Shown: positions 37,476 through 46,208, counted from the stretch's first letter. The stretch is 62,152 nucleotides of DNA from Bacteroides sp. (GCA_014801865.1 JAAVDH010000007.1:38029-100180); one strand, 5' to 3'. Notes: generated from the letters alone by a model not told the origin. Numbers and translations are program-made.

Positions 37476-37511
37476 ACTTACTTGGCATTATTGCCTAACC
37501 GGGTTAGTGGT

Positions 37512-38336
37512 TCAGGCCGATACCCCGGCACGGATATGCCTCAGAGCGTCAACGCCTCTGACCACTAAAAACACTGCTACCATAACGAGTACGATCATGG
37601 ATGAGCACGGCACATCTATCACGGTGGACAGGCCGAGACCGGCGAGGCAGCACCCGAGCGATACCCCCACAGAGGCATACATGATAGTATTGAACCGTCG
37701 GCACCACACCTCGGCTATCATCTGTGGCAGCGAAAGCATAGACATCAGCAGCATAACGCCTATAAGCTTTATGGTCAACACTATGCACACGGCCGTCATG
37801 ACAGTCATAAAGCAATTGACGCGCCCCACAGGCAGTCCGGCCACACGGGCGAAGTCGCTGTCGAAGGCACACATCACTATAGTGCGGTGCCACATACACA
37901 TGGAGGCTATCAACACCGCGGCATATATGCCGAACACCCACAGGTCGGCGGTGCTCACCGTAAGTATATTGCCGAACAGAAATGAGTTGAGCTCAGGCAC
38001 ATAACCCGGCGTGAGAAACACGAAGAATACGCCTAAGGCCATGCCTAACGACCATACGGCAGCTATGGCGGAATCCTCGCGCACTCTGCCCCGCGAGCTC
38101 ATCCACTCTACTCCGAGCGAAGAGCCAACGGCAAAGATTGCCGCCATAATTATGGGGTTAAGCCCCATGAAGTAGCCCAATCCAAGGCCGCCGAAACAGG
38201 CATGGGTCACTCCGCCGCTTATGGCCACAAGCCGGCGTGTAACTATATAGGTGCCAATCACGGCCGAGGCCACACTTATAATGGCCACAGCTATGAGGGC
38301 ATTGCGAAAGAATTCGTAATTCAGAAGGTCAAGCAT
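37512..38336 (-). CDS. Metal ABC transporter permease (ZnuB/MntB family)
   Basis: 274 residues with about eight membrane helices of the ABC-3 family, which import zinc, manganese or iron. Diagnostic sequence: VTRRLVAISGGVTHACFGGL, then GLGYFMG, and later KLIGVMLLMSMLSLPQMIAE. No ATPase or binding-protein gene lies next to it, so its partners must be elsewhere or it works with a shared ATPase. Its start overlaps the upstream Cys-rich protein by 8 bases, and the TPR lipoprotein starts 36 bases downstream. The metal cannot be told from the permease alone. Confidence 0.88.
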   Translation of the reverse strand: MLDLLNYEFFRNALIAVAIISVASAVIGTYIVTRRLVAISGGVTHACFGGLGLGYFMGLNPIIMAAIFAVGSSLGVEWMSSRGRVREDSAIAAVWSLGMALGVFFVFLTPGYVPELNSFLFGNILTVSTADLWVFGIYAAVLIASMCMWHRTIVMCAFDSDFARVAGLPVGRVNCFMTVMTAVCIVLTIKLIGVMLLMSMLSLPQMIAEVWCRRFNTIMYASVGVSLGCCLAGLGLSTVIDVPCSSMIVLVMVAVFLVVRGVDALRHIRAGVSA

Positions 38337-38778
38337 GGGTGGTGTGGGTGCGTGAGGCTCGTGCCTCGCCTACAATCATTATCAGTTCGTCGCGCACATC
38401 GTCAGGGAGCGCTACGCCACGCAGCTGCATGCTTCGCGCCCATCCGGCTATATCATCGGGAAGAAGCGTGAGCAATACGTCGCGAAATTCTTCAGCCTCC
38501 TCACGAGAGTAGCTGTCGGACGCACGGCCACGGAAGCGGTCAAGCTCCTCATCGTCGTAATACTCTATACCTTTACTTACCGAAGCGAGCAGGGAATCGC
38601 GCTCACACGTAGCGTGCATGCCGCAACATTCCTCATCCTCACTCTGCCCCTGAGCCATATCGTCTGCGGCAGACTCCGGAGCCGTTTGAGCCTGACGGCG
38701 CAGATGTCTGCGGTCAAGCCACCACAGCGGCACCCCGACTGCCAACAACGCACCGGTAAGTATCAGTACTACTTCCAT
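38329..38778 (-). CDS. Small membrane-anchored protein with conserved-looking CCxxH..C motif
   Basis: 149 residues. One N-terminal membrane helix (MEVVLILTGALLAVGVPLWW) is followed by basic DRRHLRRQ, so the rest is probably cytosolic. A Cys/His cluster, EECCGMHATCERDSLL (about residues 50-65), could bind a metal. Then comes YYDDEELDRFRGRASDSYSR and a helical C-terminus. I know similar proteins in Bacteroidota only as uncharacterised. It lies 17 bases after aroA and overlaps the metal permease start, which makes a metal-related role plausible but unproven. Confidence 0.7.
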   Translation of the reverse strand: MEVVLILTGALLAVGVPLWWLDRRHLRRQAQTAPESAADDMAQGQSEDEECCGMHATCERDSLLASVSKGIEYYDDEELDRFRGRASDSYSREEAEEFRDVLLTLLPDDIAGWARSMQLRGVALPDDVRDELIMIVGEARASRTHTTHA

Positions 38779-38795
38779 ATATAGTCGTGCATATA

Positions 38796-40085
38796 TCAGT
38801 CGTTGTCAGATATTTCAGAGGGTTTGGAGGCATCCTCGACCACAAATCCGGCCCGCTGAAGGTGCTGCCAGAAGTCGGGATATGACTTGGCCACTACCTC
38901 GGCGTCGCGCACCACTACTCCGGGAACGAATATCGCCACAGGCGCGAGAGCCATGGCCATACGATGGTCACCATGGGTATCAAACACCGGCAGTTCGTTT
39001 ACCGGACCGCGATGTCCGTCCCAGCCTATGGTTCCCTCAGGTTCGGTGGTAAGCATCACCCCGACCTTAAGCAACTCACGGCGAAGGGCCTCTATGCGGT
39101 CGCATTCCTTGAGGCGCAGGTGACCTACGCCGGCAAACTCAAAGGGTATGCCTATCATAGCACAGGTGACAGTCAGCGACGGAACAATGTCGGGAGTATC
39201 CGACAGGTCAAGCACCATACGGGGCGAGAGGTCGGGCGAAGGCTCAAGGCGTATCTCTCCGTTTACTTTTTCTTCGGGATCGGTAAGCACACCGAGTCCT
39301 TCATATATCTTTGCCGCAGCGCTGTCGGGTTGCAGACTGTCGCGCTTAAGCCCCTCTATCACCACACTTCCCGAGCTGAGTGCCTCGGCCTCATACCAGA
39401 AGGCTGCGGCGCTCCAGTCGGCCTCGGGAGCAAAGTCGGTAGGAGCATACGCCGTCTGAGGAATGATAATCTGATTACCGCCGCTTTCCACGTCTACTCC
39501 GGCCTGACGCATCATGGCTGCGGTGAGACGTATGTAGGGCGATGACACCTGATTGCCCTCAAGATTAATCGTAAGACCGCCTCGCATAAGCGGAGCTATC
39601 ATCATGACGGCCGACACATATTGTGAACTCTTGTCGGCGGGAATGGCCAAAGTGCCTCCACGCAGTGAGCGTCCCTTGATGAGCAGCGGAGGAAAGCCCT
39701 CTTCACCCGTAAAGGTTATGTCGGCACCACACCATCGCAGAGCCTCCACCAATGTACCTATCGGGCGCTGATGACTGCGAACATCCCCGTCAAGAATCAC
39801 CTCCGCTCCCTCCGTGGCTGATACCATGGCTGCGAGGAAGCGCATGGCGCTGCCGCTTCCGCCGACATTGACCGCTGTCTGCGTGCCCGGAGCGCCCCCT
39901 CTTATAGCCTCAATGGCACGAGCCATCACCGTAATATCTTCAGCGACATCCTCTGAAACTGTCATCGGAGTAGCTCCGGGAGTAAGGGCATTAATGACCA
40001 GAGCACGATTCATCATGCTCTTCGACACCGGAAGCGCCACGCGGGCATCTATCGGTTCGTCAGGTGGAAAGATTCGGTAATCCAT
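38796..40085 (-). CDS. aroA: 3-phosphoshikimate 1-carboxyvinyltransferase (EPSP synthase)
   Basis: Shikimate-pathway enzyme joining shikimate-3-phosphate with PEP. 429 residues from MDYRIFPP; this start at 40085 is favoured over 40109, as the upstream eight residues lack support. Active-site features: LPVSKSMMNRALVINAL, VGGSGSAMRFLAA (a Bacteroidota-like variant of the NAGTAMR region), PADKSSQYVSA and DTHGDHRMAMALAP. It seems divergent from E. coli AroA but complete. First gene of an operon with the Cys-rich membrane protein, the metal permease and the TPR lipoprotein. Confidence 0.93.
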   Translation of the reverse strand: MDYRIFPPDEPIDARVALPVSKSMMNRALVINALTPGATPMTVSEDVAEDITVMARAIEAIRGGAPGTQTAVNVGGSGSAMRFLAAMVSATEGAEVILDGDVRSHQRPIGTLVEALRWCGADITFTGEEGFPPLLIKGRSLRGGTLAIPADKSSQYVSAVMMIAPLMRGGLTINLEGNQVSSPYIRLTAAMMRQAGVDVESGGNQIIIPQTAYAPTDFAPEADWSAAAFWYEAEALSSGSVVIEGLKRDSLQPDSAAAKIYEGLGVLTDPEEKVNGEIRLEPSPDLSPRMVLDLSDTPDIVPSLTVTCAMIGIPFEFAGVGHLRLKECDRIEALRRELLKVGVMLTTEPEGTIGWDGHRGPVNELPVFDTHGDHRMAMALAPVAIFVPGVVVRDAEVVAKSYPDFWQHLQRAGFVVEDASKPSEISDND

Positions 40086-40106
40086 ATTAAATCTATGAGT
40101 CAAATA

Positions 40107-40114
40107 CAAAAGTA
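40107..40114 (-). promoter_or_regulatory. Promoter -7 element of the aroA operon
   Basis: TACTTTTG on the minus strand, 22 bases before the aroA ATG. A clear -33 box was not seen. Confidence 0.45.
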
Positions 40115-40208
40115 CTACATTTTTTCCGGTCTGTAAAAAGAGCGGTTTATATATAACATCTCAACTTTATATATGACACTCCGACATATGTCTTTTATTC
40201 CACTCACC

Positions 40209-40244
40209 TTTTAGAGAGTGTTTGAATTTAAACGCTCTCTAAAA
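40209..40244. repeat. 36-bp near-perfect palindrome before the barrel gene promoter
   Basis: The arms TTTTAGAGAGTGTTTGAA and TTTAAACGCTCTCTAAAA differ only at two G/T-type pairs. The right arm lies at the -33 region of the 40254 promoter, so it could be an operator. 17 of the first 23 bases match the terminal repeat of the 53.2-kb MITE, so a collapsed pair of element ends is another explanation. Confidence 0.6.
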
Positions 40245-40253
40245 TAAAATTAC

Positions 40254-40261
40254 TACCTTTG
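40254..40261 (+). promoter_or_regulatory. Promoter -7 element of the small barrel gene
   Basis: TACCTTTG matches TAnnTTTG. The predicted start, near 40266, leaves a ~60-nt leader before the ATG at 40327. The -33 region falls in the palindrome arm and is weak. Confidence 0.5.
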
Positions 40262-40326
40262 CCCACGACAAAACCAAAACTCAAACACCAGAACTTACTT
40301 ACATAACCATAACCGTTTCATCTATT

Positions 40327-40935
40327 ATGCGTAAACTTACACTCATCTTTGCAGTAGTGCTCCTGTCACTCTGCAGCGCTATGCCCGCTGCCGCTCAGTT
40401 CCGCTTCGGTATCAAAGCCGGTGTGAATGTCAGCAACCTCCACTTTGACAAATCCACATTTGACTCTGACAACCGCGCCGGATTCACCGGTGGTGTCATG
40501 GCCGAATTTACCGTACCCCTGATCGGAGTAGGGGCCGACCTGTCAGCCATGTATGTACGCCGCGACGCCAAGTTCATGGAAGATAACAATATCACCAAGA
40601 ACAACCGCGACTACATCGAAATACCCCTCAACCTCAAGTACAAACTCTCTCTCCCCGCCATCTCACACATCATCGCTCCCTTCGTAACCACCGGTCCCAG
40701 CATCTCATTCCTCACATCACGCCAGGCCGTAAGCGACGTATGGAAAAACAAAAAAGCCAGCTGGGCATGGAACTTCGGCTTCGGCGTACAGCTCGTAAAG
40801 AAGCTCCAGATTGCCGCCAGCTACGGCATCGGACTTGATAAAGCCATGGAATTCACCGGCAACAGCGAACTCGTAAACAGCGGTATCGAGTCAAAGAACC
40901 GCTACTGGACCGTCACCGCCGCCTACCTCTTCTAA
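40327..40935 (+). CDS. Small outer-membrane beta-barrel protein (PorT/OMP_b-brl_2 type)
   Basis: 202 residues. Signal peptide MRKLTLIFAVVLLSLCSAMP, then AAAQ; mature protein begins FRFGIKAGVNVSNLHF, the typical first strand of OMP_b-brl_2 barrels, and ends in TVTAAYLF. About eight strands are expected. This large family includes PorT of type IX secretion but mostly proteins of unknown role, and nothing here identifies PorT specifically. It stands alone between divergent aroA and the C25 peptidase, with its own promoter and terminator. Codon use is strongly biased, which suggests high expression. Confidence 0.85.
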   Translation: MRKLTLIFAVVLLSLCSAMPAAAQFRFGIKAGVNVSNLHFDKSTFDSDNRAGFTGGVMAEFTVPLIGVGADLSAMYVRRDAKFMEDNNITKNNRDYIEIPLNLKYKLSLPAISHIIAPFVTTGPSISFLTSRQAVSDVWKNKKASWAWNFGFGVQLVKKLQIAASYGIGLDKAMEFTGNSELVNSGIESKNRYWTVTAAYLF

Positions 40936-40973
40936 TCCCCCCGCACGACCCAGACCGACCAACACAACATCTA

Positions 40974-41016
40974 CATGAGGCGATGTGTCACACATACGAT
41001 GACACATCGCCTCATG
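40974..41016 (+). terminator. Intrinsic terminator after the small barrel gene
   Basis: A perfect 17-bp stem (CATGAGGCGATGTGTCA) with a 9-nt loop, followed by CTTTATTCTTTATT. It lies 39 bases after the stop. Confidence 0.88.
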
Positions 41017-41119
41017 CTTTATTCTTTATTATGTCAATTTCTCAATTACTTGCATAATAAATGAATTATCACTAACTTGCGCTCCCATTCCTCATACTAA
41101 TACCGATCGACGTCAATTC

Positions 41120-43615
41120 ATGTCTATACCTATGGCCAATCATCATCACGTTCCATTCACCCTGACGATGTCACTCATCCGCCTTGCAGCTGTCGCATGC
41201 CTGTCTTTAGGTACTGCTCCGCAGCTTCACGCCAAAACGATAGTGACTCGCGACGGCGTTTCGGTCATCAATGAGGGCGCGCGCAGCGTTGCCGCGCCAT
41301 ACGAGCGCACAGTCATCCCTACCGACGATGGTGTCGTTGTGACTTATAAATTCCATTACTTCAATGCCGACTCCACCGCTGGGGGCTACCGTCTGTCGCT
41401 GCCCCGATTCGGCGACGTATCACGTGAGGGTGCTCCGGCCCTGTTGCGTGGTCGCGATGCCATAGACTGTCCGCGCACTGCCACACCCACTCTGAAGCTC
41501 CACCGCGTGAATCATGCAGATGTAAGAATCCCCATAGCTCCAGCTCGGCCGCAGTACAGTGATAACGGTCAACCGTCATTTCCGGAAACTTCCGCCATCA
41601 CGCCGTATGGAGGATTCTTTTCTACCGAATTTGTTGGTGGCATCAGCCATCAGAAGTCACGCCATGAGTCAGTGGTACTGACCGACATCTGCCCGTTCAC
41701 CTACTCCATGAGCGACTCCACCCTGCGCCTCTGTACCGAACTCGTCTACGAAATCACCTTCAACACTCCCGCCGTAACCACCGACATTTCCGGCGTGCAA
41801 GACCCCACATGCCCCGAAGTTAATCCCGGAAGTGGAGTAGTGCTCATCCCTGATGCCGATACTCCTCTCGTCAGCAAAAATGCCGATGAAGAATTCCTTA
41901 TAATTACCGTGCCCGAATACGTTGAAGCCCTTCAACCCTTCGTAAAGTGGAAACGCATTCAAGGCTACCGTACCCATGTAGCCACGCCCCACGGCAAATG
42001 GACTCCTCAGACCATCCTTGCTACCGTCAAAGCTCACTACGACTCTAACCACAATCTTAGTTACATACTCCTTGTCGGTGACAACAATGCAGTGTCTGCT
42101 ATGGAGGTTAAGTATGACATTAGTAACATTGTTCTCATAACTGATAAGTATTACGGCTGTATGGATGGAGATGACGATGAACTTACCGACATTGTCCGTG
42201 GACGTTGGCCCGTAACCTCAACGGAAGAACTGTCTACAGTAATTTCTCATACCATCGAGTACGAAAAGAATCCTCCAAGCGATGAGGAGTTCTATACCCA
42301 CGCCACTCATCTTGCTTATTTTGAAGATCATGGATTGTCCACTGTGACTGGAATTGTAGGAAATACAATAAAGCGCTTTGAACGGACATGTGAAGAAGTT
42401 CAGAACCATTTAGAAACTAATCATAATATTGAGGTAGATCGCCTATACTCGGCGCCTGAAGATTGTTCATATGATTCAAATAGATACATTGGTCCGCAGG
42501 CATGGGCAGATCAATATTCGTACCATCCTATTAAACTTGATTCATTACCCTCACTTAAGGGTTATGAATGGAATAAAAGTTTCTCGCAATTTGTAGATTG
42601 CATCCAAAACGGGCGTCTTTACGCTCTCTATAGAGGTCATGGTTTACAAGATTCCTGGTGGAACAAATCATTCAGTGATAGTATATATGATTATAACTTT
42701 ATATCAAATCATGTCCGTTCGCTCCCTGCCGGGTTGAATACCTCGGTAGTATTCAGCATAACTTGTGATACGGGTGATTTTTCTTCCGACTGCTTTGCAA
42801 ATGCATGGCTTACTTCAAAAGGAGGATCTGTGGCAGTCATTGCTCAATCTTATACAGGTATCTCAGGTATAAATGACCTGCTGGCTATAGAGATGTTTAA
42901 TTACATGTGGGGAGGGATTCCGATTGATACAGACCTACACTCTTACGATTTTTCACCACTACCAAAGTTGTCCCGTATTGGTCGTCTTGTTGACTCCACA
43001 CTTAACAGATTATATAACTTTAGCATACTTGATTCTACTTTATATACGACTCAAGTTACTCATTGTTTTGCTGACCCATCTCTTATATTACACACATCCG
43101 TCCCTAAGACTATTGATAATTCTGGAGTTGAGATTATAAGAGGGGATTCAACAATGACTGTTAATACAGGTACTTTTACCGGACACATAAGTCTCTATGA
43201 TGACCATACCAAACAGAGTCATCGGTTTTATGGAAACAGTGCGTCGATTAAATGCACTAATCCCGAGAATGTATGGGTTCATATAGAAAAAGAGGGGTAT
43301 GCTCCATTCATATTTGAAGGAGAGGATGCACCTCAAGATTCCATAGATAATGAGAATAGAAACAGAATCTGCGATATTATAGACAATCTTGATGGTACAA
43401 TCACGGTACATTATGCCGTAGAAGAATGGATTGGATTACCATACCTCGAGATTTCCAGTATTTTGTCGTCCTTTAGACTAGAACCCGGACTTATGCCGGT
43501 TGGACAAGAGTCAATAACCTTGACTCTACCGTACAGTGGCTATTATACGGTCGTGCTACGTGGCACTAAAACACCTGAAATGCTTGACCAAAAGACAATA
43601 GTTGTAAGAAAGTAA
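41120..43615 (+). CDS. Gingipain-like C25 cysteine peptidase, exported
   Basis: 831 residues. An N-terminal Sec signal (to about QLHA, residue ~38) is followed by a propeptide of ~215 residues and a Peptidase_C25 domain (~255-620). The domain shows EEFLIITVPEY, YILLVGDNNAVSAMEV, candidate catalytic H507 in LYRGHG and C549 in SITCDTGDF, the order seen in gingipains. An Ig-like part and a beta-rich end (SGYYTVVLRG, KTIVVRK) follow, resembling type IX sorting tails. At 831 aa it is shorter than PorU. Up to ~42000 the DNA is GC-rich (68% in 41401-41460), then AT-rich (27% in 42661-42720), as if the 3' part were foreign. The stop codon lies in a short repeat (43612-43669). Confidence 0.82.
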   Translation: MSIPMANHHHVPFTLTMSLIRLAAVACLSLGTAPQLHAKTIVTRDGVSVINEGARSVAAPYERTVIPTDDGVVVTYKFHYFNADSTAGGYRLSLPRFGDVSREGAPALLRGRDAIDCPRTATPTLKLHRVNHADVRIPIAPARPQYSDNGQPSFPETSAITPYGGFFSTEFVGGISHQKSRHESVVLTDICPFTYSMSDSTLRLCTELVYEITFNTPAVTTDISGVQDPTCPEVNPGSGVVLIPDADTPLVSKNADEEFLIITVPEYVEALQPFVKWKRIQGYRTHVATPHGKWTPQTILATVKAHYDSNHNLSYILLVGDNNAVSAMEVKYDISNIVLITDKYYGCMDGDDDELTDIVRGRWPVTSTEELSTVISHTIEYEKNPPSDEEFYTHATHLAYFEDHGLSTVTGIVGNTIKRFERTCEEVQNHLETNHNIEVDRLYSAPEDCSYDSNRYIGPQAWADQYSYHPIKLDSLPSLKGYEWNKSFSQFVDCIQNGRLYALYRGHGLQDSWWNKSFSDSIYDYNFISNHVRSLPAGLNTSVVFSITCDTGDFSSDCFANAWLTSKGGSVAVIAQSYTGISGINDLLAIEMFNYMWGGIPIDTDLHSYDFSPLPKLSRIGRLVDSTLNRLYNFSILDSTLYTTQVTHCFADPSLILHTSVPKTIDNSGVEIIRGDSTMTVNTGTFTGHISLYDDHTKQSHRFYGNSASIKCTNPENVWVHIEKEGYAPFIFEGEDAPQDSIDNENRNRICDIIDNLDGTITVHYAVEEWIGLPYLEISSILSSFRLEPGLMPVGQESITLTLPYSGYYTVVLRGTKTPEMLDQKTIVVRK

Positions 43616-43669
43616 GTCGTAAAAAGACTTACTTAGTTATACATTAAAATAATTTTGTAGACCTACTTA
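43612..43669. repeat. 58-bp reduced copy of the 12.1-kb inverted-repeat element
   Basis: The left side GTAAGTCGTAAAAAGAC and the right side CATTAAAATAATTTTG with AGACCTACTTAAG match the two ends of the 12074-12263 element, with its middle missing. A 9-bp stem (AAGTAAGTC/GACTTACTT) is also formed on the left. The stop codon of the C25 peptidase gene (43613-43615) is inside the left end. Confidence 0.5.
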
Positions 43670-43711
43670 AGTTGCAACAACCTTTAAATAATTAATTGAA
43701 CATAAACCAAT

Positions 43712-45022
43712 ATGATACTGAATATACTCTTAGCGCTCCTTCCGCTGTTTGGTTCGGGAGAAAATACTATTACTCTACAAGCTGACTCGTCACTCAAGGA
43801 TGAAACTGGAACGGTTGAGGAGAAACAGTACTATGTGCAGCGTCTGAGCGAGATGCAACGGGTCTGTGATTTTGAATGTGACGGCTTGTTCTATGAGTTT
43901 GCTGACGGAGACAATGTGACTCTTGTCAGAGAGAATACTGCATTAATTGACCATTCGGCAGAACGTCCTGTCGAATGTCGATTGCAGATGGCTTATGAAC
44001 GTGATGAAAACGTATGTTACACCGGCGATATCACAGTACCTGATAGTGTGGAATATGATGGAAAAAAATATCGGGTAGCATACCTTAATCCATTTGCATT
44101 GTCATTATGTAAAGGTTTGCGTTCCATTACTTTCACATCGTCCTTTGAGGAACAGATACTTCACTGTCCTTATAATATTTGCTGTTTTACATGTAATTCG
44201 GACCTTACGAGTATCACATATCCCGATGATATGACAGAAATAATCGGTCAGATTTATATTTCTCCTTCACTTACAGACGTACATTTCCCAAAACGCCTGT
44301 CTAAGTTATTCAGTACAATAAGATATTGTGATATGACTGAAGTGGATCTTGATAATCACGATCCATACAATCCGGCTAAGTTCTCAATAGATTATCGGAG
44401 TCTGTATTCTTGTGAAAACCTTGCTCGAATTAAAATGCCTGAGTGTGACACATTGTCATTTGATGGCTTTAATTGTCATGAATGCCGCAAGGTTGAGCAG
44501 ATAGTGTTCCGTCCTTGTTCCGTGATAGAAATGTTGAGAGTTGAATTCCTTTGGTATTCCATGAAATACGGGTTAAAGAAAATGACCATAGTGAGTGAGG
44601 CTTCTGTTCCCCCGGAGGTGCTGATCTATGATACGACCGGTATTCCAGGTAGTTTTGATAGTGAATTTAGAACAAATTCTATTCTGTATGTGCCTGATGA
44701 GGCGATGGAGGCGTACAGAGAGGCGTATTATTGGCGCGATTTCGGTGAGATACGTCCGATGAGCGAGTATCTCAGGGAAGAGAATGCGGCTATTGAAGGG
44801 CCGGTCTGCGAAGCCGCTGAGATGTCGGAGCCGCAAGTTAGCCTGAGGAGCGACCGTGGGGAACTGCATATCACTGCAAGTACTCCTACTGAGCTGACCG
44901 TATGGTCGCTGCAGGGACTGCCTCTGTGGCGCGGAACGGTAATGGATGAGGCCGCAGTGACGCTGCCCGCGGGCGTATACATCGTCACTACCCCTACCTC
45001 CTCACGCAAATACCACCACTGA
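43712..45022 (+). CDS. Exported BspA-like leucine-rich-repeat protein with sorting-like tail
   Basis: 436 residues. Signal peptide MILNILLALLPLFGSG. The middle has LRR_5/BspA-type units such as YLNPFALSLCKGLRSITFT, NSDLTSITYPDD and LTDVHFPKRLSKLF. It also has the characteristic LYVPDEAMEAYREAYYWRDF, then GEIRPM, ending of these proteins. The last ~60 residues (ELTVWSLQGLPLWRGTVMDE, then LPAGVYIVTT) look like a type A type IX sorting domain. BspA-like proteins bind host or bacterial surfaces. The N-terminal two-thirds are AT-rich (43.7-44.7 kb), the last ~110 codons GC-rich. It lies 96 bases after the C25 gene. Confidence 0.75.
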   Translation: MILNILLALLPLFGSGENTITLQADSSLKDETGTVEEKQYYVQRLSEMQRVCDFECDGLFYEFADGDNVTLVRENTALIDHSAERPVECRLQMAYERDENVCYTGDITVPDSVEYDGKKYRVAYLNPFALSLCKGLRSITFTSSFEEQILHCPYNICCFTCNSDLTSITYPDDMTEIIGQIYISPSLTDVHFPKRLSKLFSTIRYCDMTEVDLDNHDPYNPAKFSIDYRSLYSCENLARIKMPECDTLSFDGFNCHECRKVEQIVFRPCSVIEMLRVEFLWYSMKYGLKKMTIVSEASVPPEVLIYDTTGIPGSFDSEFRTNSILYVPDEAMEAYREAYYWRDFGEIRPMSEYLREENAAIEGPVCEAAEMSEPQVSLRSDRGELHITASTPTELTVWSLQGLPLWRGTVMDEAAVTLPAGVYIVTTPTSSRKYHH

Positions 45023-45110
45023 GACAGGAGTCAGTTGAGTGGATATGGACATCGTCTAACAAAGACTTGACAATAACCAAACACAAACAGAGGGGCCATA
45101 TAGCAAAAGT

Positions 45111-45127
45111 TGGCTGCGAGACAGCCA
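45111..45127 (+). terminator. Weak hairpin before pheS
   Basis: TGGCTG-CGAGA-CAGCCA, followed by CTTTCACAATTATTTTT. It may end the LRR gene transcript or act in the pheS leader region. Confidence 0.4.
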
Positions 45128-45146
45128 CTTTCACAATTATTTTTGC

Positions 45147-45154
45147 TAATTTTG
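45147..45154 (+). promoter_or_regulatory. Promoter -7 element of pheS
   Basis: TAATTTTG, 32 bases before the ATG at 45187. The -33 region has only TTTC. Confidence 0.45.
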
Positions 45155-45186
45155 TGGGTTGAAACATCTATCACTGTACAGCCAAG

Positions 45187-46206
45187 ATGATTGAAAAAAT
45201 ACAAAGCCTCAAGGCCGAGATAGAAGGCCTCACAGCTTCAAGCGCAGCCGAAGTAGAGGCTCTGCGCATCAAATATCTGTCGAAGAAGGGTGAAGTGTCA
45301 CTTCTCTTCAATGACTTCCGCAATGTACCCGCCGATCAGAAGCGTCAGGTGGGTCAGGAACTTAATATCCTCAAGAACCTTGCTACAGAGCGTATCAACG
45401 CCCTGCGCGAAGCGCTTGAGAACGCCGACGACGCGGCCGACGACATAGACCTCACCCGCACTCCCGCGCCTGTAGCGCTGGGTACGCGCCATCCACTGTC
45501 GCTGGTGCGCGAGCAAATTATCAGTATCTTCTCACGCCTGGGCTTCACTGTGGCCGAAGGTCCTGAGATAGAAGATGACTGGCATGTATTCTCAGCTCTC
45601 AACTTCGCCGCCGATCATCCCGCTCGCGACATGCAGGACACATTCTTCATTCAGCGTAACCCCGATGTGCTTCTGCGCACCCACACCTCATCGGTGCAGA
45701 CCCGTGTGATGGAGCACTCACAACCTCCGATCCGTATCATCTGCCCCGGCCGTGTGTATCGCAACGAGGCTGTGTCAGCCCGCGCACACTGCTTCTTCCA
45801 TCAGGTAGAGGCCCTGTATATCGACAAAAATGTATCATTCGCCGACCTCAAGCAGACCCTTCTCTACTTCTCGCGCGAAATGTTCGGCCCCGATACCCGC
45901 ATACGTCTGCGCCCCAGCTACTTCCCCTTCACCGAACCTTCAGCCGAAATGGATATCTCCTGCAACCTCTGCGGAGGCAAGGGATGCAGTTTCTGCAAGC
46001 ACACCGGATGGGTGGAGATTCTCGGCTGTGGTATGGTAGACCCCAATGTTCTCGAAGCCTGTGGCATAGACAGCAAGGTGTACTCAGGATTCGCACTCGG
46101 CATGGGTATAGAGCGCATCACCAACCTCAAATATCAGGTGAATGACCTGCGCCTCTTCTCTGAAAACGACGTACGCTTCCTCGAGGAATTTACCTCAGCC
46201 CACTAA
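45187..46206 (+). CDS. pheS: Phenylalanine-tRNA ligase alpha subunit
   Basis: 339 residues, catalytic subunit that joins Phe to tRNA-Phe. An N-terminal coiled coil (~1-90) precedes the class II core: TEGPEI-like AEGPEIEDDWHVF, VYRNEAVSARAHCFFHQVEA (motif 2) and ALGMGIERITNLKY (motif 3). A zinc-ribbon-like insert, CNLCGGKGCSFCKHTGW, is common in the family. First gene of a tight rightward operon with crcB, nth and the TRIC channel; pheT is elsewhere in the window. Confidence 0.97.
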   Translation: MIEKIQSLKAEIEGLTASSAAEVEALRIKYLSKKGEVSLLFNDFRNVPADQKRQVGQELNILKNLATERINALREALENADDAADDIDLTRTPAPVALGTRHPLSLVREQIISIFSRLGFTVAEGPEIEDDWHVFSALNFAADHPARDMQDTFFIQRNPDVLLRTHTSSVQTRVMEHSQPPIRIICPGRVYRNEAVSARAHCFFHQVEALYIDKNVSFADLKQTLLYFSREMFGPDTRIRLRPSYFPFTEPSAEMDISCNLCGGKGCSFCKHTGWVEILGCGMVDPNVLEACGIDSKVYSGFALGMGIERITNLKYQVNDLRLFSENDVRFLEEFTSAH

Positions 46207-46208
46207 AC

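Noticed and set aside
41120-43615. PorU, the C25-type sortase of type IX secretion
   Set aside because: At 831 residues with a sorting-like tail it is shorter than PorU; it looks like a cargo peptidase.
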